Positions 12,334 through 23,948 of a stretch of 64,000 nucleotides of DNA are shown piece after piece. The stretch lies in contig CM068547.1 in NCBI GenBank assembly GCA_035048495.1, positions 18,111,913 to 18,175,912 on the forward strand. Direction: 5' to 3'. Each line of letters begins with the position of its first letter. Position 1 is the first letter of the stretch. A program made the position numbers and the translations under genes. This DNA is from Euptelea pleiosperma. Its lineage: Eukaryota; Streptophyta; Magnoliopsida; Ranunculales; Eupteleaceae. Below the pieces are notes generated by a model. It was not told the origin of the DNA, ran no database searches, and saw only the letters and a program-made list of their open reading frames with translations.

Positions 12334-13810
12334 CCTTAAAAATTCCTTGCACCGGCCAAGCATTTTTCCACCACCACCTTTTTCCTCACCATTGATTCCG
12401 GCGAGAAGCTCGCCGGAATTTTTGCACTCACCGAGAAGCCAACGTGTTGCTGCCACCACGTCTTCTCCCCTTTCCCCTTCACTTTTTCTTCTTCTTCTCC
12501 TTCTATCCCCCTTTCTTTGCTGCCTTTCTTCTTTTCTTGATCTTCTTCCTCTTCTTGATCTTCATCGGAGTTGCTGCTGCAACTCCGGTCATCTTCTTCC
12601 CCCTCTTCTCTTCAGTTTCTCCTTCTTTTCTTGCAGGCGGTCTTCTCCTCCACGCTGCTGCTACCACCGATCACCATTGCAGCAACCAGATTTCCATCCA
12701 TCCGCGCTCCACCTGTTGACCAACGTCTCCACCACGCCCTTCTCCACAGTCTGTTGCACCGAACGGACCAGCAGGTGATTCTTGACTGTGCTGCTCCCCT
12801 TCTCCACATCATACGACCTGCAGGTCGTGTACTCCTTGCACAGCAACCTTCGCAGCCCAAACAGCTGGCCTCTTCCTTTTACAGCCTCTCAATCCGCTCC
12901 AACCATCACCTACAACCACCGATCAGCAAGGGGTGCAGCTTCTTCTCCAAACGAACCAGAAATCTGGTTCGCCTCTCCTCCAACTCGAGCACACCAGTAT
13001 GTGCTACCACCTACTGGTTCCAACACCAGCAAACGCACCACTCTAGTGCGTCTTCTCCCAGCAGAGATCATCATAACGATCTCTCACAGGAGGTCCACTG
13101 CCATCATTACGTGCATTCTCCGGCGTTCTTTACTGCTGGTGTGTCTCACAGCAACACCAGCAACCACGGGTTGCTCTCCTCTTTCCAACCCCATGCACAC
13201 TAGCTGCACCTCACCTCATTAGATCCTCCATCTGGACCGGCAACATCTTTCACCAAGAACAACCACAATCCAACCATGCTCTTCCACGGTTTGCACCTCA
13301 CAGGGGATATTCCATTGCAATAACCCTCCATGACTTAGAGGACATCTCCACCTACAAGTGCTTCCCCTCACATATGTTGTACCTAGTCATTGAAAAGGTA
13401 CTGCAAATATCTCTTCCCAATCTGTGCGATAGGCAGCAAGGTTTTCTCTTCATCAGCCACGGGGTGCACCTAGTATACCTTGGGTGTTCGCCATTGAACA
13501 CCACAGCTACGCCTAGTCGTTGTTATCAAGGTGAATCTCACTTTCTCTCTCTACCTATTTATTTTCTCTCTCTACCTTTTCCTCTCTTTAATTTTGCTTT
13601 CTAGATTGATTTCCATTTCATTTATTCAATTTTTGTAAACACTTGAGGAATTATTAAATTTAGTTGAAATATCATTTTTCATTGTGTTCTCGTTCTATTT
13701 GATTTATGCCAATTAGTTGATAAAGTCTCACAAAAAAGATTGTTTTTAATCTCGATTTCCACCATTCTCACCCTTCCATCACTTTTAGCAAAATTTTCGT
13801 TAATTTGTTC

Positions 13811-13859
13811 TTATTTCACAGTAATTGCCAAGGATTGGCAATATGCTAGTTGGAGGTTG
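13811..13859 (+). other. Interior 3' fragment (hairpin and purine tract) at a recombination junction
   Basis: Only the last 49 or so bases of an Athila interior are present: TTATTTCACAG, hairpin ATTGCCA/TGGCAAT (13824-13842), then AGTTGGAGGTTG. They are fused directly to the tail of LTR 3 and followed by LTR 4. The equivalent interior end at 10727-10775 is preceded by AGCTCACTTATTTCACAG, so the two partners share CTTATTT at the joint. Confidence 0.75.
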
Positions 13860-14562
13860 TGATATTCGCTCAAAAGTGCTTATTTTAAGCCATTATCCTT
13901 ATAGCAATGTCGCATTCTCCTACGTAAAACTTGTCTTTCGTCAACTTTTGGATGGTCCAATATCAAGTTATTTTAGTTGAATCTCATTACGCGCTATTTC
14001 ACTTGCAGGAGACCCTATTGGGCGATTCTCGAGGACTAGCGGGCCCACTATCAACCACAGAAGACTTCTATCAAAGCTTAAAGAGCTAGCAGGCTAGGAT
14101 AAAAAAATATAAGATATGTACGGGCAAAGCTAGAGGATCGTAGAGCCAGAACAAGGACTAAGAGAGAGAAGAATAGCTGAAGACCAAGAGAAGGACTAAG
14201 GTGTTAAAAGCCACACCAATTGACATCAAATGATAAGTTTGACTAATTGGTGGAGTGGATGAGAAAGAATAAAGAAGACCAGGGTTCAAAACCCTTCAAT
14301 GTTATTATTTTTGTATTTTTCTCTCACCTCTCTCCTATTTCTCTCTCTACCTATTTTGGCCCATGACCCATGCCCATATCCATGACCCATGCCCATGCCC
14401 ATGCCCATGCCAATGCCCATGCCCATGCCCATGACCCATGACCCATGCCCATGCCCATGACCCACACCCATGCCCATGCCCATGCCCATGCTCACTTGCA
14501 ACAGAAGAGAAAATCAGTCTCACTTAACCGATTCTTCTCTCCCCTATTTCTCTCTATCCTAA
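13860..14562 (+). repeat. Athila-family LTR 4, segment a (plus strand)
   Basis: It begins TGATATTCGCTCAAAAGTGC after the purine tract, so it is a 3' LTR. The segment includes the AGGGTTCAAAACCCT block (about 14284-14298) and a CCCATG repeat. It stops at CCTAA (14558-14562), where solo LTR 5 is inserted, and resumes after 17274. Confidence 0.85.
14353..14493. repeat. (CCCATG)n / CCCATGACCCATG tandem repeat in LTR 4
   Basis: Hexamer repeat with CCCATGA variants. A shorter related array lies at 63060-63146 in LTR 11 at the matching LTR position, so it belongs to this LTR subgroup. The glycine-methionine-histidine frame on the other strand is a by-product. Confidence 0.95.
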
Positions 14563-15756
14563 TGATATTCGCTCAAAAGTGCTTATTTTAAGCAATTATC
14601 CTTTTAGCATTATTGCATTCTCCTACATAAAATGCTCTATTTATCTACTTTTCTACGTAATAGTCTCTTCTATTGCGTAGAACACACTTTTCTGGACGAA
14701 ATGGTATATTTGCATGCATTAAACGCATTTCTGGAAGTCTAGATATGAAGCCATTTTGATCAAGTCTCATTACGTGCTTTTCTCTCGCAGGAAATCCGAT
14801 CAGGCGATTCTCGAGACTTACGGGCCCACAATCAACCATAGAATCCCATTATCAAAGCTTAAAGAGCCAACAGGCTATGTTTAGAAGATATGGGACAAGT
14901 ACAGGTCGAGCCAGATAATCAAAGCGCCAGACCAAGAACCAAGAGAGAGAATGAGCCAGTGGACCATGTTACTGGACTCACTAATGAGATGAAGGAAATC
15001 TTTTATAGGCAAGCAAGCATGGTAGAAGAGGGCATATACTTAACATATCCAGTATATGATGAAGCTGAGGAATCCTATCTGGAGAATATGTAAGACTCGG
15101 GACGCAATGACCAAAGCCTGATGGCAAGCCCAAAGAGCCAGTAGACATGTGATGCTGATTATTCCATGGGATGGCGATCAAGATATCTAAAGGCCAATGG
15201 GACAAGATGTGTGTTGGCCATGGTAACGAACCAAAGACGTGGGCCTATCGGCCAGGTCGACGAGCCACACGGATGGGCCAAGATGAGGAACCCTACCCAG
15301 ACAATTCTCAAGATCGGAGATGTGTTGATCACCCTACGATCAATCACGAAAGCCCAAGAGAGAGCTCGAGCCCAAATTCCAAGCAAGGTTGGCGGTGATA
15401 TGCGAGAATTTGTTCGGGGGTTCACAACATGCATAGACGTTGAGACAGGATGCCCCACAAAGGTTGGAATTTGCTGGCCAATCATATGGTTTTGGAAATT
15501 TGGAGGTGGCTTTGGGAATATATATACTATTGAGGGCTACACAAAGAGATACATAGGATAATTTCCCATGTGTAGAAGATGAATTCAGCAAGAGAGTCGT
15601 CGATATTTGGCAAAAAGGCTAATCCGATGGCTAAAATCAAGGGTGAAGGAAGACGTAGGGAGGTATTGGGGAGATTAGAGTTGTGGACCCCACTTAAAAG
15701 GGGCAAAACCGTCGAAGAAGAAGGAAGGAGGGGACCAAACCCTAAAGTCCCCCCTT

Positions 15757-15764
15757 TATAAGAG
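15757..15764 (+). promoter_or_regulatory. TATA box candidate of solo LTR 5
   Basis: TATAAGAG follows AAGTCCCCCCTT, about 1.19 kb into the LTR. The position relative to the LTR start and the following pyrimidine-rich leader match those in LTR 3 and LTR 6. Confidence 0.45.
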
Positions 15765-16129
15765 AAAAGAAAGGAGTAAAAGGGGCTCTCTCTCTCCCCC
15801 CCCCTCACATTCTATTCCCCTCCATTGCAACCAACTGTTATCACCCCCATTCACCCACGTTTTTTTTTCAGATCTTCCAAACTGTCAAAACCCTAAGTGC
15901 CACCCCCTTCATTACCTTCTCTCCACGTCCCCCATCCAGGAGGGTGTTCTCCTCTCTAGCCGCCATCCACATCTGCCAAGCTACAATCGTTCTACCATGT
16001 TGCTGGTCTGCAACGATTTTACTACACCGCCCCCTGCTCCATCTCCACCGTCTTCTCTCCCACAAACGGTTTCTCCCACAGCACTGCATCGCCTCTCTCC
16101 AGCTGCTCTCTCCTCCACGAGCTCCATTG

Positions 16130-16155
16130 CCGGAGTTGCAGGTCTGCAACTCCGG
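16130..16155 (+). repeat. GGAGTTGCAG inverted repeat in solo LTR 5
   Basis: CCGGAGTTGCAG, GT, CTGCAACTCCGG: identical arms to the copies at 4248 and 4566, although LTR 5 is from a different subgroup. It lies about 370 bases downstream of the TATA candidate, so it would be in the transcript leader. Confidence 0.85.
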
Positions 16156-17274
16156 TAAAAAAAAAAAAAAAAACCAGCAAGGAAACAAAAAAAAAAAGGA
16201 AAAGAAAAAAAAAAAAAAAAAAGAGATAGAAGAAGAAAAGAGAGGAGGCTTACCTCCTCTGGAGTTGCCGCCGTCCTCACCGTTCACACCATCGGACTGG
16301 TCCATCTAGTCCACCATTAGCAACGCCACCCCCTCTTTCCACGGCCTCCTCCTCCCATTCCATCACCTCTCACAAACCTTTCTCTCTCTCCACCCATTAC
16401 TGCCCCCTCCATTGAAATCATGACCTGCAACTCTTGAGTTGCAGGTCCGCCTGCAACCAACCATAGTAAGAAGCCGTCCTCACTCCCCCTCTCCATCTTC
16501 TTCTCTTTTGCACTCTCCCAAAAACGGTCCTCACGTTTTCCTTTGGAGATCTCTCTCTCACAAAAAAAAGAAAAATAAGATACAGAAAAAAGAAAAAAAA
16601 AATAAAAAAAAAAGGAGGAGAGGATGCTGTGGCTTCCATCTCCCTGTTGCTGCACAGTACTCCCCGTTGGATCCCCACGATCCCACTTTCTAATCAATTG
16701 CCTCCGCAACCTTGCTGCATGCCTCCACAAACTCTTCATGGTAAGTGTGAAAAAGGTGAGCACTCTCTAGTTTTCTCTCTCTAGAATCCTAACCTCTTTC
16801 TCTCTCCTCTATGGATTCTCTCTCTAGTTCTCTCTCTCTACCTTTCATGCTTTTTAGGTTAGTTTTAATTCTCTTATTTTTATTATCCTTCAATGTAAAA
16901 CAGCTTAATTTTATTCAATGAAATTAATTTCTTTTGAATTCTTGTTTCTATTCTCTTTTAATAGTAATTTTGAATTTTATCTGCATGTTAATCTCTTTAA
17001 TTGAGAATCGATCTTCAACAAAAAAAAATCATGTTTTAAAAGTCCCGTGATTATCATTCTCACCACTCCATCCTTCTTAGTGACAATTTCTGAGAAAAAT
17101 TCGTCATTTCATGTTCACTGCTTGCACAAACTAACCTCGAGTGCGGATCGACATCCGACACGAATCCCTATACAAATTACATATTTTGCAGGAATTAAAT
17201 CAGAAAAGATACAAATTTAGTTGGAATTAGGGTTTCCGTAACCAACGACGTGGAAAATTCTTATTTTCACCTAA

Positions 17275-18092
17275 CAACAAAATCACATAATCTTTAAGAA
17301 GAGATCTACAATCTCTTCTTCTTTTGGTTCCCTCTCCGTCTAAAAATCTTCTTCTTACCCTCTCTTCTCTCACTTCTCCTTGAAGACTTTGGGTAGCTGT
17401 GTGACAGCCAGCACCCCCCACCCCTCCTCACCATTAATTCAGGCGAGAAGCTCGCCGAAATTGCGCCACCAACTTCTTCTTCTTCTTCTTCTTCTTCTTT
17501 TTCTTTATTTTATGTTCACCGAAGTTGCCTGCAACTCCGGCAAACTCCTCCCTTACCACCAGCCGTTACCTGTTGCTCTTCTTTTCCACGGCCTTCCACC
17601 TTGCCGGTACCATTAACGTCGGCAACCACCATTTCTGGTGTTGCAAACAGCAACACCAGCTACCAAGGCTTCTCCTCTATGCACGTGCTACACCAACAAA
17701 CCTCACATCATCCATTAGAGCACCTTGTGCTCCTCAACAAACCGTCAACAACTTCCTCCCTTACTGGCCATTAATGCCCGCTGAGCACACCAGCAATTGT
17801 TCCGACTAGCTTCTCCATTCAGATCCACGCCACCTGCAACTTAAACAGCATCACCCCCTGTTTGTTTTCACCCATTGACGAGCAGCACATTTGGATCTGT
17901 AACCCCGGTATTCTCGAGCTGCAATAGCCTGCTGCACCCCTGCCCTCAATCCGTTGGGTTCTTCTCCATCTTTCCACCGAAGTTGTTGCAACTCCGGCCT
18001 GCTGCTCCCTCAACCACGCTGGTTCATTCTTCCTCTTCTCCACGGTTGAAAAGGAATGTGGTTCTCCATCCTTTTCTATTTTCCATGCTACC
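17275..18092 (+). repeat. Athila-family LTR 4, segment b (plus strand)
   Basis: Continuation of LTR 4 between two nested solo LTRs. It includes TTTAAGAAGAGATCTACAA, also found at 63291 in LTR 11, a (CTT)n run at about 17477-17503, and the degenerate CGAAGTTGC/GCAACTCCGG pair at about 17519-17540. It ends at CTACC (18088-18092), the target duplication of solo LTR 6. Confidence 0.8.
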
Positions 18093-19498
18093 TGAAAGTA
18101 GGATTTTTCCGTCGTTGAGAGAAGGACCCTAACTTCAACACATTTGTAATTTTTATCCGATTATCCTGCAAAATTGATAGATTTGTATAGGGATTCGTGT
18201 CGGATGTCGATTCGCACTCGGGATTAGTCGGATTAGCGCGAATAAGAACAAAAACTGACGGACCATCACAAGAAATAATAGATAAAAACAAACTTCATCA
18301 TTCATTAATCAAAATGTCCTTACAATATTTGAATTAGCAACAGTCAAAGCCAGACTAAAAGAAAACATTCTAGAGAGAGAAAAATATAAGGAGAATAGGT
18401 AGAGAGAGAAAATGAGAGAGATAGAAAGTGGAGAAAATAGGGAGAGAAACTAATGAGGAGAAGAGAGAGAGAGAGAGAACTCACTCTTTAGAAACTTACC
18501 TTGGCCAGTCGATCTTTGATGGAGGTGACTCTCTAGAGGTTCAACAGGTCGAAGGGGACACGTGAGATGATGGAGAAAATAGCATGAAGAACATGTCCGA
18601 CCAGCAAGGGGAAACTCTCGGCCACGTTAGATACGTGATTGTTGATCCATCCAAAGAGAGGAGCAGTGCAACTGGGGTTTTCCCAGCGTGGATTAGTAGG
18701 CCAGCAAGCCGTGGACTGGTGGTGGAAGGATTGCGGCAAGATCTGTGAGTTGCCGAGAATGATGATGCAGGCCGTCGTCGTCCAGCAGTCTTTAATGGTG
18801 GAGAATATGGTGCTGTTGCACCCTACCAGGTGGAACGTGAAGGAGATGAGAGTGGCGGTGTTGGGTGGAGAAGGAAGAGAATCATAGGTCTGCAACTCTC
18901 AACCGAAGTTGTAGGCGGAGATTTCAACTGTAGGCGGTGGTGGAGGCGCACAGATGGTGATGATGACCGTGCATGCACGGTGTTGCAGCAGGTGGGGGCA
19001 GTTTTAATGGTGGTTTGGAGATGGTGGAAAGACAGACCTGCGACTCATCGTTGCAGGTCAGTCTTGATAGAAGAAATGGAGGGAGACCTCGTGGAGGACC
19101 TGCTGGAGCATGGATAGCACCAGTGTTCACCGGAGTTGCAGGCGTTAATGGCGGTGAGAAAAAAAACCAGTCCGGCGTGTGAAGGATGACGGTGGTGGAA
19201 GTGAACGGTGCAGGCAGTGATGGATGGTGCTGCTCGCCTTTGCAGACGCAGGAAGAGAGAGGAATAGACGAAGAAGAACGGAGGGAGACGGAGAAAAGGA
19301 GGTGGTCCAAGAGGAGCTCGCCGGAAAAGATGAACCAGTCCGGCAAGCTTTAAGATGAAGACGAAGTAGAGCAAGAAGAGGAGGAGCAAGGGAAGGAGAG
19401 GAAGAAGAAGAAGAAGAAGAAGAAAACGAAGAGGAAGAAGAAGGATAGGAGGAGAGGGGGGGGAAGAACGTGCTGGAGGTGGTGTGTGAAAACGACGA

Positions 19499-19522
19499 CC
19501 GGAGTTGCTGTCTGCAACTCCG
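19499..19522 (-). repeat. GGAGTTGC inverted repeat in solo LTR 6
   Basis: CCGGAGTTGC, TGTCT, GCAACTCCGG. The stem is 10 bases, and the loop differs from other copies while the arms are kept. Confidence 0.8.
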
Positions 19523-19570
19523 GCGACGGTGCAGACGAAGAAGAAGACGAAGAAGACGAAGATGAGGAGG

Positions 19571-19683
19571 AAGAGGAGAAGAAGAAGAAGAAGAAGAAGA
19601 AGAAGGAGAAGAAGAAGAAGAAGAAGAAGAAGAAGAAGAAGAAGAAGAAGAAATAGAAGAAGAAGAAATAGAAGAAGAAGAAG
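19571..19683. repeat. (GAA)n microsatellite in solo LTR 6
   Basis: Nearly uninterrupted GAA units with a few GGA and TAGAAG variants, adjacent to a shorter GAA run at 19399-19425. It corresponds to CTT runs in the plus-oriented LTRs. Confidence 0.95.
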
Positions 19684-19800
19684 ACGGTCCGCCCACTCGC
19701 CGGAAGAATCCGCCGGAAGAGAGAAGAGGGCCAGAGGGAGGAAGAAAGAAGAGGGAAAGAGGGAGAGGGATTAGGGTTCGAACGAACCCTTCTCCCTCCT

Positions 19801-19837
19801 CTTATAAAGCTCCCTATTTCCATTAATGGAAATAGGG
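19801..19837 (-). promoter_or_regulatory. TATA-like box with perfect palindrome, solo LTR 6 (minus strand)
   Basis: On the minus strand a perfect 26-base palindrome (arms CCCTATTTCCATT and its complement, 19812-19837) is followed by AGCTTTATAAGAGG. This is the cleanest copy of the palindrome. Related copies are at 4746, 33270 (shorter), 46842 and 58922. Confidence 0.55.
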
Positions 19838-20725
19838 TATTTTTTTGAAAATAAAAAATATTTTTCGATGAAGATGGGCCCGGCTATTGGCCCACATGGA
19901 CTGATGATGTCCATCGTCTCACAAGATGATGTGATAGACATTCTGATGGCGATCGGATGGATGGTGACTTGATTGGGACTCAGATTGGTGGATCGACGGA
20001 TCTAGAGAGATCCAACGGTCCGATTGAAGATCCAACGGTCCGATGGAAGATCCAACGGTCAGAAAGCTAAGGGAGATGAGATAGAGCTGATGGGCAGGAG
20101 TTCTGGGGTTAGGTCAGTAGATTCGAGGACCGAGAGATGAAGAGAGAGAGAAAATAAGGAGAGATGAGAGAAAAAGTATCAAAAAAATGGAAAAAAGCAC
20201 TGGCGGAGGGTCTGGAACCCTGGTCTTCACTGTGACCATCTTCACGCTTCTCCAGTAGAGTCGACTATCATTCTTTGCTGACTCATGTGGCTTTAAACGC
20301 TTTGGTCCGTCTCTTGGTCATTGGCTCTTCCGCTCTCTTCGTTATTTGGGCCGGCTTTTTGGTCCTCTGATTCAGCCCATATTTGGCCCATATCTTCTAG
20401 TCATAGCATGTGGGCTCTTTAAGCTTTGATAATGGGCTCTCATGATCGATTTGGGCCCACAAGTCTCGAGAATCGTCCCATCGGGGTTTCCTGCGACAGA
20501 AGAAGCGCGTAATGAGACTTTATCAGAACGGCTTAATATCTAGACTTCCGAAAATGTGTTTAATGCATGCAAATATACCATTTCGTCCAGAAAAGTGTGT
20601 TCTACGCAATAGAAGAGACTCTTACGTAGAAAAGTAGATAAATAGAGTATTTTAACGTGGGAGAATGCAATAACGCTAACAGGATAATTGCTTAAAATAA
20701 GCACTTTTGAGCGAATATCACTACC

Positions 20726-22140
20726 CAGCAATCTGTATCACTGTTCATCATCTTATTCACCCTATTGGAGGCCCAGCCTCTAGCACCAGCCGAACCACCA
20801 TCCACCATTAATATTGGTGAACCATTGCTCATCTTGCCGCCTTGAACCTCTACTCAAGCCACCATCACCGTCATTCTCTATGGTTTCACCAAAAGTTGCA
20901 GGTCTGCAACGTTTCACACAATCATTATCTCCCTTCTTCCCCACGATTTACAGGCACAGGGAGGTGATTTACCGTGGAATTCCTCCTCTATTGGAGCACC
21001 ACCCATTGCTCTTCCACAGTTCCACTCCTTTTCACGTTGCTATCCACACCGTTGCACTTCCCTACTTGTGCACGGTGCATTTTCAACCATGCTCCTCTCT
21101 AGTCAGCTACAACCTACTGCAACACATGGTCATTTAGATCAGATTGCTGATTCAACATACGACACAGGGAGCAACCTCCTACCACCCTGCAAGTGCACTT
21201 CCACACTGCGTGCATCACTTCTCTTGCAGGTCAGCAACTTGCCGGGCTGCACCAGCTACCCAAAGCAACATCTTGCTATCGGGTTCTCCTTCACTCTGCT
21301 TCACTGTAGGGGTGTGAGGCTGCCACCACGTGGTACACTCCTCTTTCTAGTAAGAACTCACCCTAAAGGCAACACTGTTCATCCTCCAGCAAAGCCCCCA
21401 CTTGCTGCCACCTCCGTTAACTTAGCCACACGGCTTGCTAAGGTGCATCCAAGAAAACCACGTGCCCATGCAACCACTTGGGTGATTCATCACTACGAGC
21501 AACCAAAGAGATTGCCTCCACCTTTCGGTAAGTCGCATAGGTATTTCTCTCTCTCACTTTCTTTCTCGCTCCTAATTCACTTTCTCTCTCTAGAATTCTA
21601 CTTTCTCTCTCTAACCCCTATTCTCTCTCTAAAATCTCTACCCTCTCTTTCTCTCTCTAAAAGTGGATTTTCTCTCTCTAAGTTTCAATCTAATTCTATC
21701 TTGTTTCTCTCTCTACTTAATTCTTTCTATACATCTACTTATGCTTTCTAGTTAATTGTTTAATTAGCATGTTTTATTTGATGAAAAGTTGTATGTTGAC
21801 AATTGAATTTAATAAAGTGAGTTGATTTCACAATTTTTTGCATTTCATTCTTTCTTATTTTATTTTTGTTTTCAGTTTAATATTTGCATCATTTTTTCTC
21901 TCTAAAAATACAAAAGCTTGTTTTAAATCACTGATTCACCATTATCACCATTCCATCATTTTTAACAGATTTCCGTTAATTTGTTCTTTATTTGCCCTAA
22001 CCCCGAGTGCGGACGATATCCGACACGAGCCACTGTGCAAGTCTGCATTTTTGCAGATTAAGTAAACCAATTCGGAGAAATTACAAATATTATTGAATTA
22101 AGGGTTTCCGATCCAACGACACGGAAAAACCCTAATTTCA
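20726..22140 (+). repeat. Athila-family LTR 4, segment c (plus strand)
   Basis: The last part of LTR 4: pyrimidine-rich leader, GGTAAGT at about 21528, a dense TTCTCTCTCTCTA array (21540-21730), the GAGTGCGGACGATATCCGACACG tail, and the end CCCTAATTTCA at 22140. Without the two nested LTRs, LTR 4 is about 2.94 kb. Confidence 0.8.
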
Positions 22141-23732
22141 GTCCTCACTATCCTCCAACGGCTACTGCAATACTGGCCGGGCTGGCCATTGAAGCTGCTC
22201 CTCCTCCAAGTGCTCCATCCACGGTGGTGCTACTATGCACATCCACCACGATCTCCATCATCACGCACCTGCAAGGATAGACGGTAAGTTCTACCCCTTC
22301 TTCTTATTCTTCTTCTTCTGCTACCGCCTTCTCCAACATCACCAGCCACCATCTTCTCTACCTCCTTTTCACCACCGAACTGAGGTTTGCAACCTTATGC
22401 TTCCCCTTCTTCCCTTCTTCCCCTTCTTCTCTCTTCTTCTTCTTCTTCTTCTTCACCCATCGTCGAAGTTGCAGGTGGCAACTCCGACCGGCCGATTTCC
22501 AAGAGCCCTTGTGCCCCTACAAACCTGCAACTTCTTTTCTCCTTCCTCCATCTTCTCCACTCATTTTCCCTCCTCCCTGATGCAACCGACCAGCAACTTC
22601 TCTTTGCTGGCCGAACTCCAGGACGGCAACTCAATAGTTCACTGAACCTGTGTGTGCGCCTCACTCCTAGCCACCACCTTGCTCCGCCAAGCCACCATCG
22701 GTTGCTGCGGTCCACCGTTCTATCCTCTCCTGAACGGTTGAGAACCGCCTTCAACGAAGCCACACTAGTAGGTGCGCCACCATCTTCTCTGCCTTGCTGG
22801 ACTGCTACACTTCCAGCAGTGTGCAACTTCTCAACAACTGCCCTACTCACCACTTTGCCATCCTCCAACGCCACTCCTTTCTCGTGCCCCCAAGCAATCC
22901 ACCTGCTGGTGCATATGCACCAGCATCTTCGGTGCCTCAACCTTGCAGCAACTCCAAAAGATCTCAATGTCCCCACTAAGGGCCGGACCATCATCTTGGC
23001 CATCTCACTTGGCTGATTTTCTTCTTCGGCACATCACTAATCACCAGACCACATCACGGTCTGCAATTTGGGAGTAGCCTTCTCATCACGATCCAATGGT
23101 AGATCGTCCGGGTAAGTTCATGGTAAACCCTCTCTTTCTCTCTCTACCTATCTTTAGTTTCTCTCTCTACTATATTTTATCTTTCTCTCTCTATCCTCTC
23201 TCTAGTTTCTACCTCTCTTCTCTCTTTCTCTCTCTCACATTCTCTCTCTAATTACTTGTCTCTCTCTTTCTAAAAATCTTCAAGTTTGCCACTTTCTCTC
23301 TCATCCTCTAGTTTCTCTCTCTAAGATTAACTTATCTCTCTCACCATTCTATTTATTTGCTTTCTAGTTTAGTTTTGATTATTGCATAGTTTTGTTCAAG
23401 CCTTGTAAGAATTTCCAGATTAATGAATTAAATTAGCAGTTTATTTTTTATTTTTTATGTTTTTATTTATTGCGATAGTTTCTCTCTCCAAAAATCACCA
23501 AAGCTTGTTTTAAATCAATTACCATCCTAACCCCTCAACAATTTTCTCAGTATTTTTTCGTTCATTATTGTTCTTGATTTGCGTTCCCTAACCCTGAGTG
23601 CGGATACGATATCCGACCTACCACTTTGCGAAGAATTCTGTATTTTTGCAGGATTTGAGTTAGAATCTCGAATTATTACAAATTTGTTGGAATTAGGGTT
23701 GATCTATCAACGACGGACAAAACCTAGTTTCA
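22141..23732 (+). repeat. Right half of an Athila-family LTR (LTR 7, plus strand)
   Basis: It starts mid-LTR in pyrimidine-rich leader sequence (GTCCTCACTATCC). It holds the GAAGTTGCAGGTGGCAACTCC block at about 22465, GGTAAGTTC near 23110, a long TTTCTCTCTCTA array (23130-23340), the GAGTGCGGATACGATATCCGA tail, and ends AACCTAGTTTCA. Its left half is missing next to LTR 4. The simplest reading is that LTR 4's element inserted into this LTR and the other half survives, recombined, as part of LTR 3. The unique region starts right after it. Confidence 0.7.
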
Positions 23733-23948
23733 AAAAACAAACATGAAAAAGAGTCTATTCCAATGGATAACAATTACTAATTAGGATGAATTTTGGCATT
23801 ATGCTCACCTAGGGATGGTCCAAATATCCATATAGGCAGAGATCTCTAAGAATGTGCCACCCCTAGTATATGTACTACAAGGATCGTGCCTCCCTTTGAG
23901 CAAAATCCTGGCTCCGCCGCTGTATGTTGTACATGACAAATACATGAA

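Larger units (their letters stand above)
10776..13810 (+). repeat. Athila-family LTR 3 (plus strand, last part missing)
   Basis: It starts TGATAT then TGATATTCGC, a 6-base duplication of the family start. The order follows the family: TTATTTTAAGC hairpin, GGAAACC block, AGGGTTCATGACCCT segment (about 11290), a TATA box at 12035, pyrimidine-rich leader with the GGAGTTGC inverted repeat at 12565, and CTCTCTCT arrays near 13540-13580. It runs to the GTTAATTTGTTCTT block, then switches to an interior sequence, so roughly the last 150 bases of a normal LTR are missing. It may be a recombinant between two LTRs (see LTR 7). Confidence 0.75.
14563..17269 (+). repeat. Athila-family solo LTR 5 (plus strand), nested in LTR 4
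   Basis: It starts TGATATTCGCTCAAAAGTGC and ends ATTCTTATTTTCA. It is flanked by a perfect 5-base duplication, CCTAA at 14558-14562 and 17270-17274. At 2707 bases it is a full LTR. It has a TATA-like box near 15757, the GGAGTTGCAG inverted repeat at 16130-16155, a TCTCTCTCTA array near 16760-16830 and the GTGCGGATCGACATCCGACACG tail. Its middle (about 14890-15700) differs from the other LTRs and lacks the AGGGTTC tRNA-like block, so it is a distinct subgroup. Confidence 0.9.
18093..20720 (-). repeat. Athila-family solo LTR 6 (minus strand), nested in LTR 4
   Basis: It starts TGAAAGTAGG and ends GCGAATATCA. It is flanked by a perfect duplication, CTACC at 18088-18092 and 20721-20725. At 2628 bases it is a solo LTR. 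It belongs to the subgroup of the complete element: a perfect 26-base palindrome at 19812-19837 beside TTTATAAG, the GGGCCCGGCTATTGGCCCAC block, and GATCCAACGGTCCGAT tandem units near 20010-20060. A long GAA repeat (19571-19683) gives arginine- and lysine-rich frames without biological meaning. Confidence 0.9.

Noticed and set aside
14286..14501. Gly-Met-His repeat protein frame
   Set aside because: Translation of the CCCATG hexamer repeat on the opposite strand. The repeat length differs in LTR 11.
19505..19774. Arginine-rich, lysine-rich and serine-rich open frames over GAA/TTC runs (also 12112-12459, 63477-63758)
   Set aside because: They are trinucleotide repeats read in different frames inside LTRs, with no domain, no consistent start and no conservation between LTR copies.
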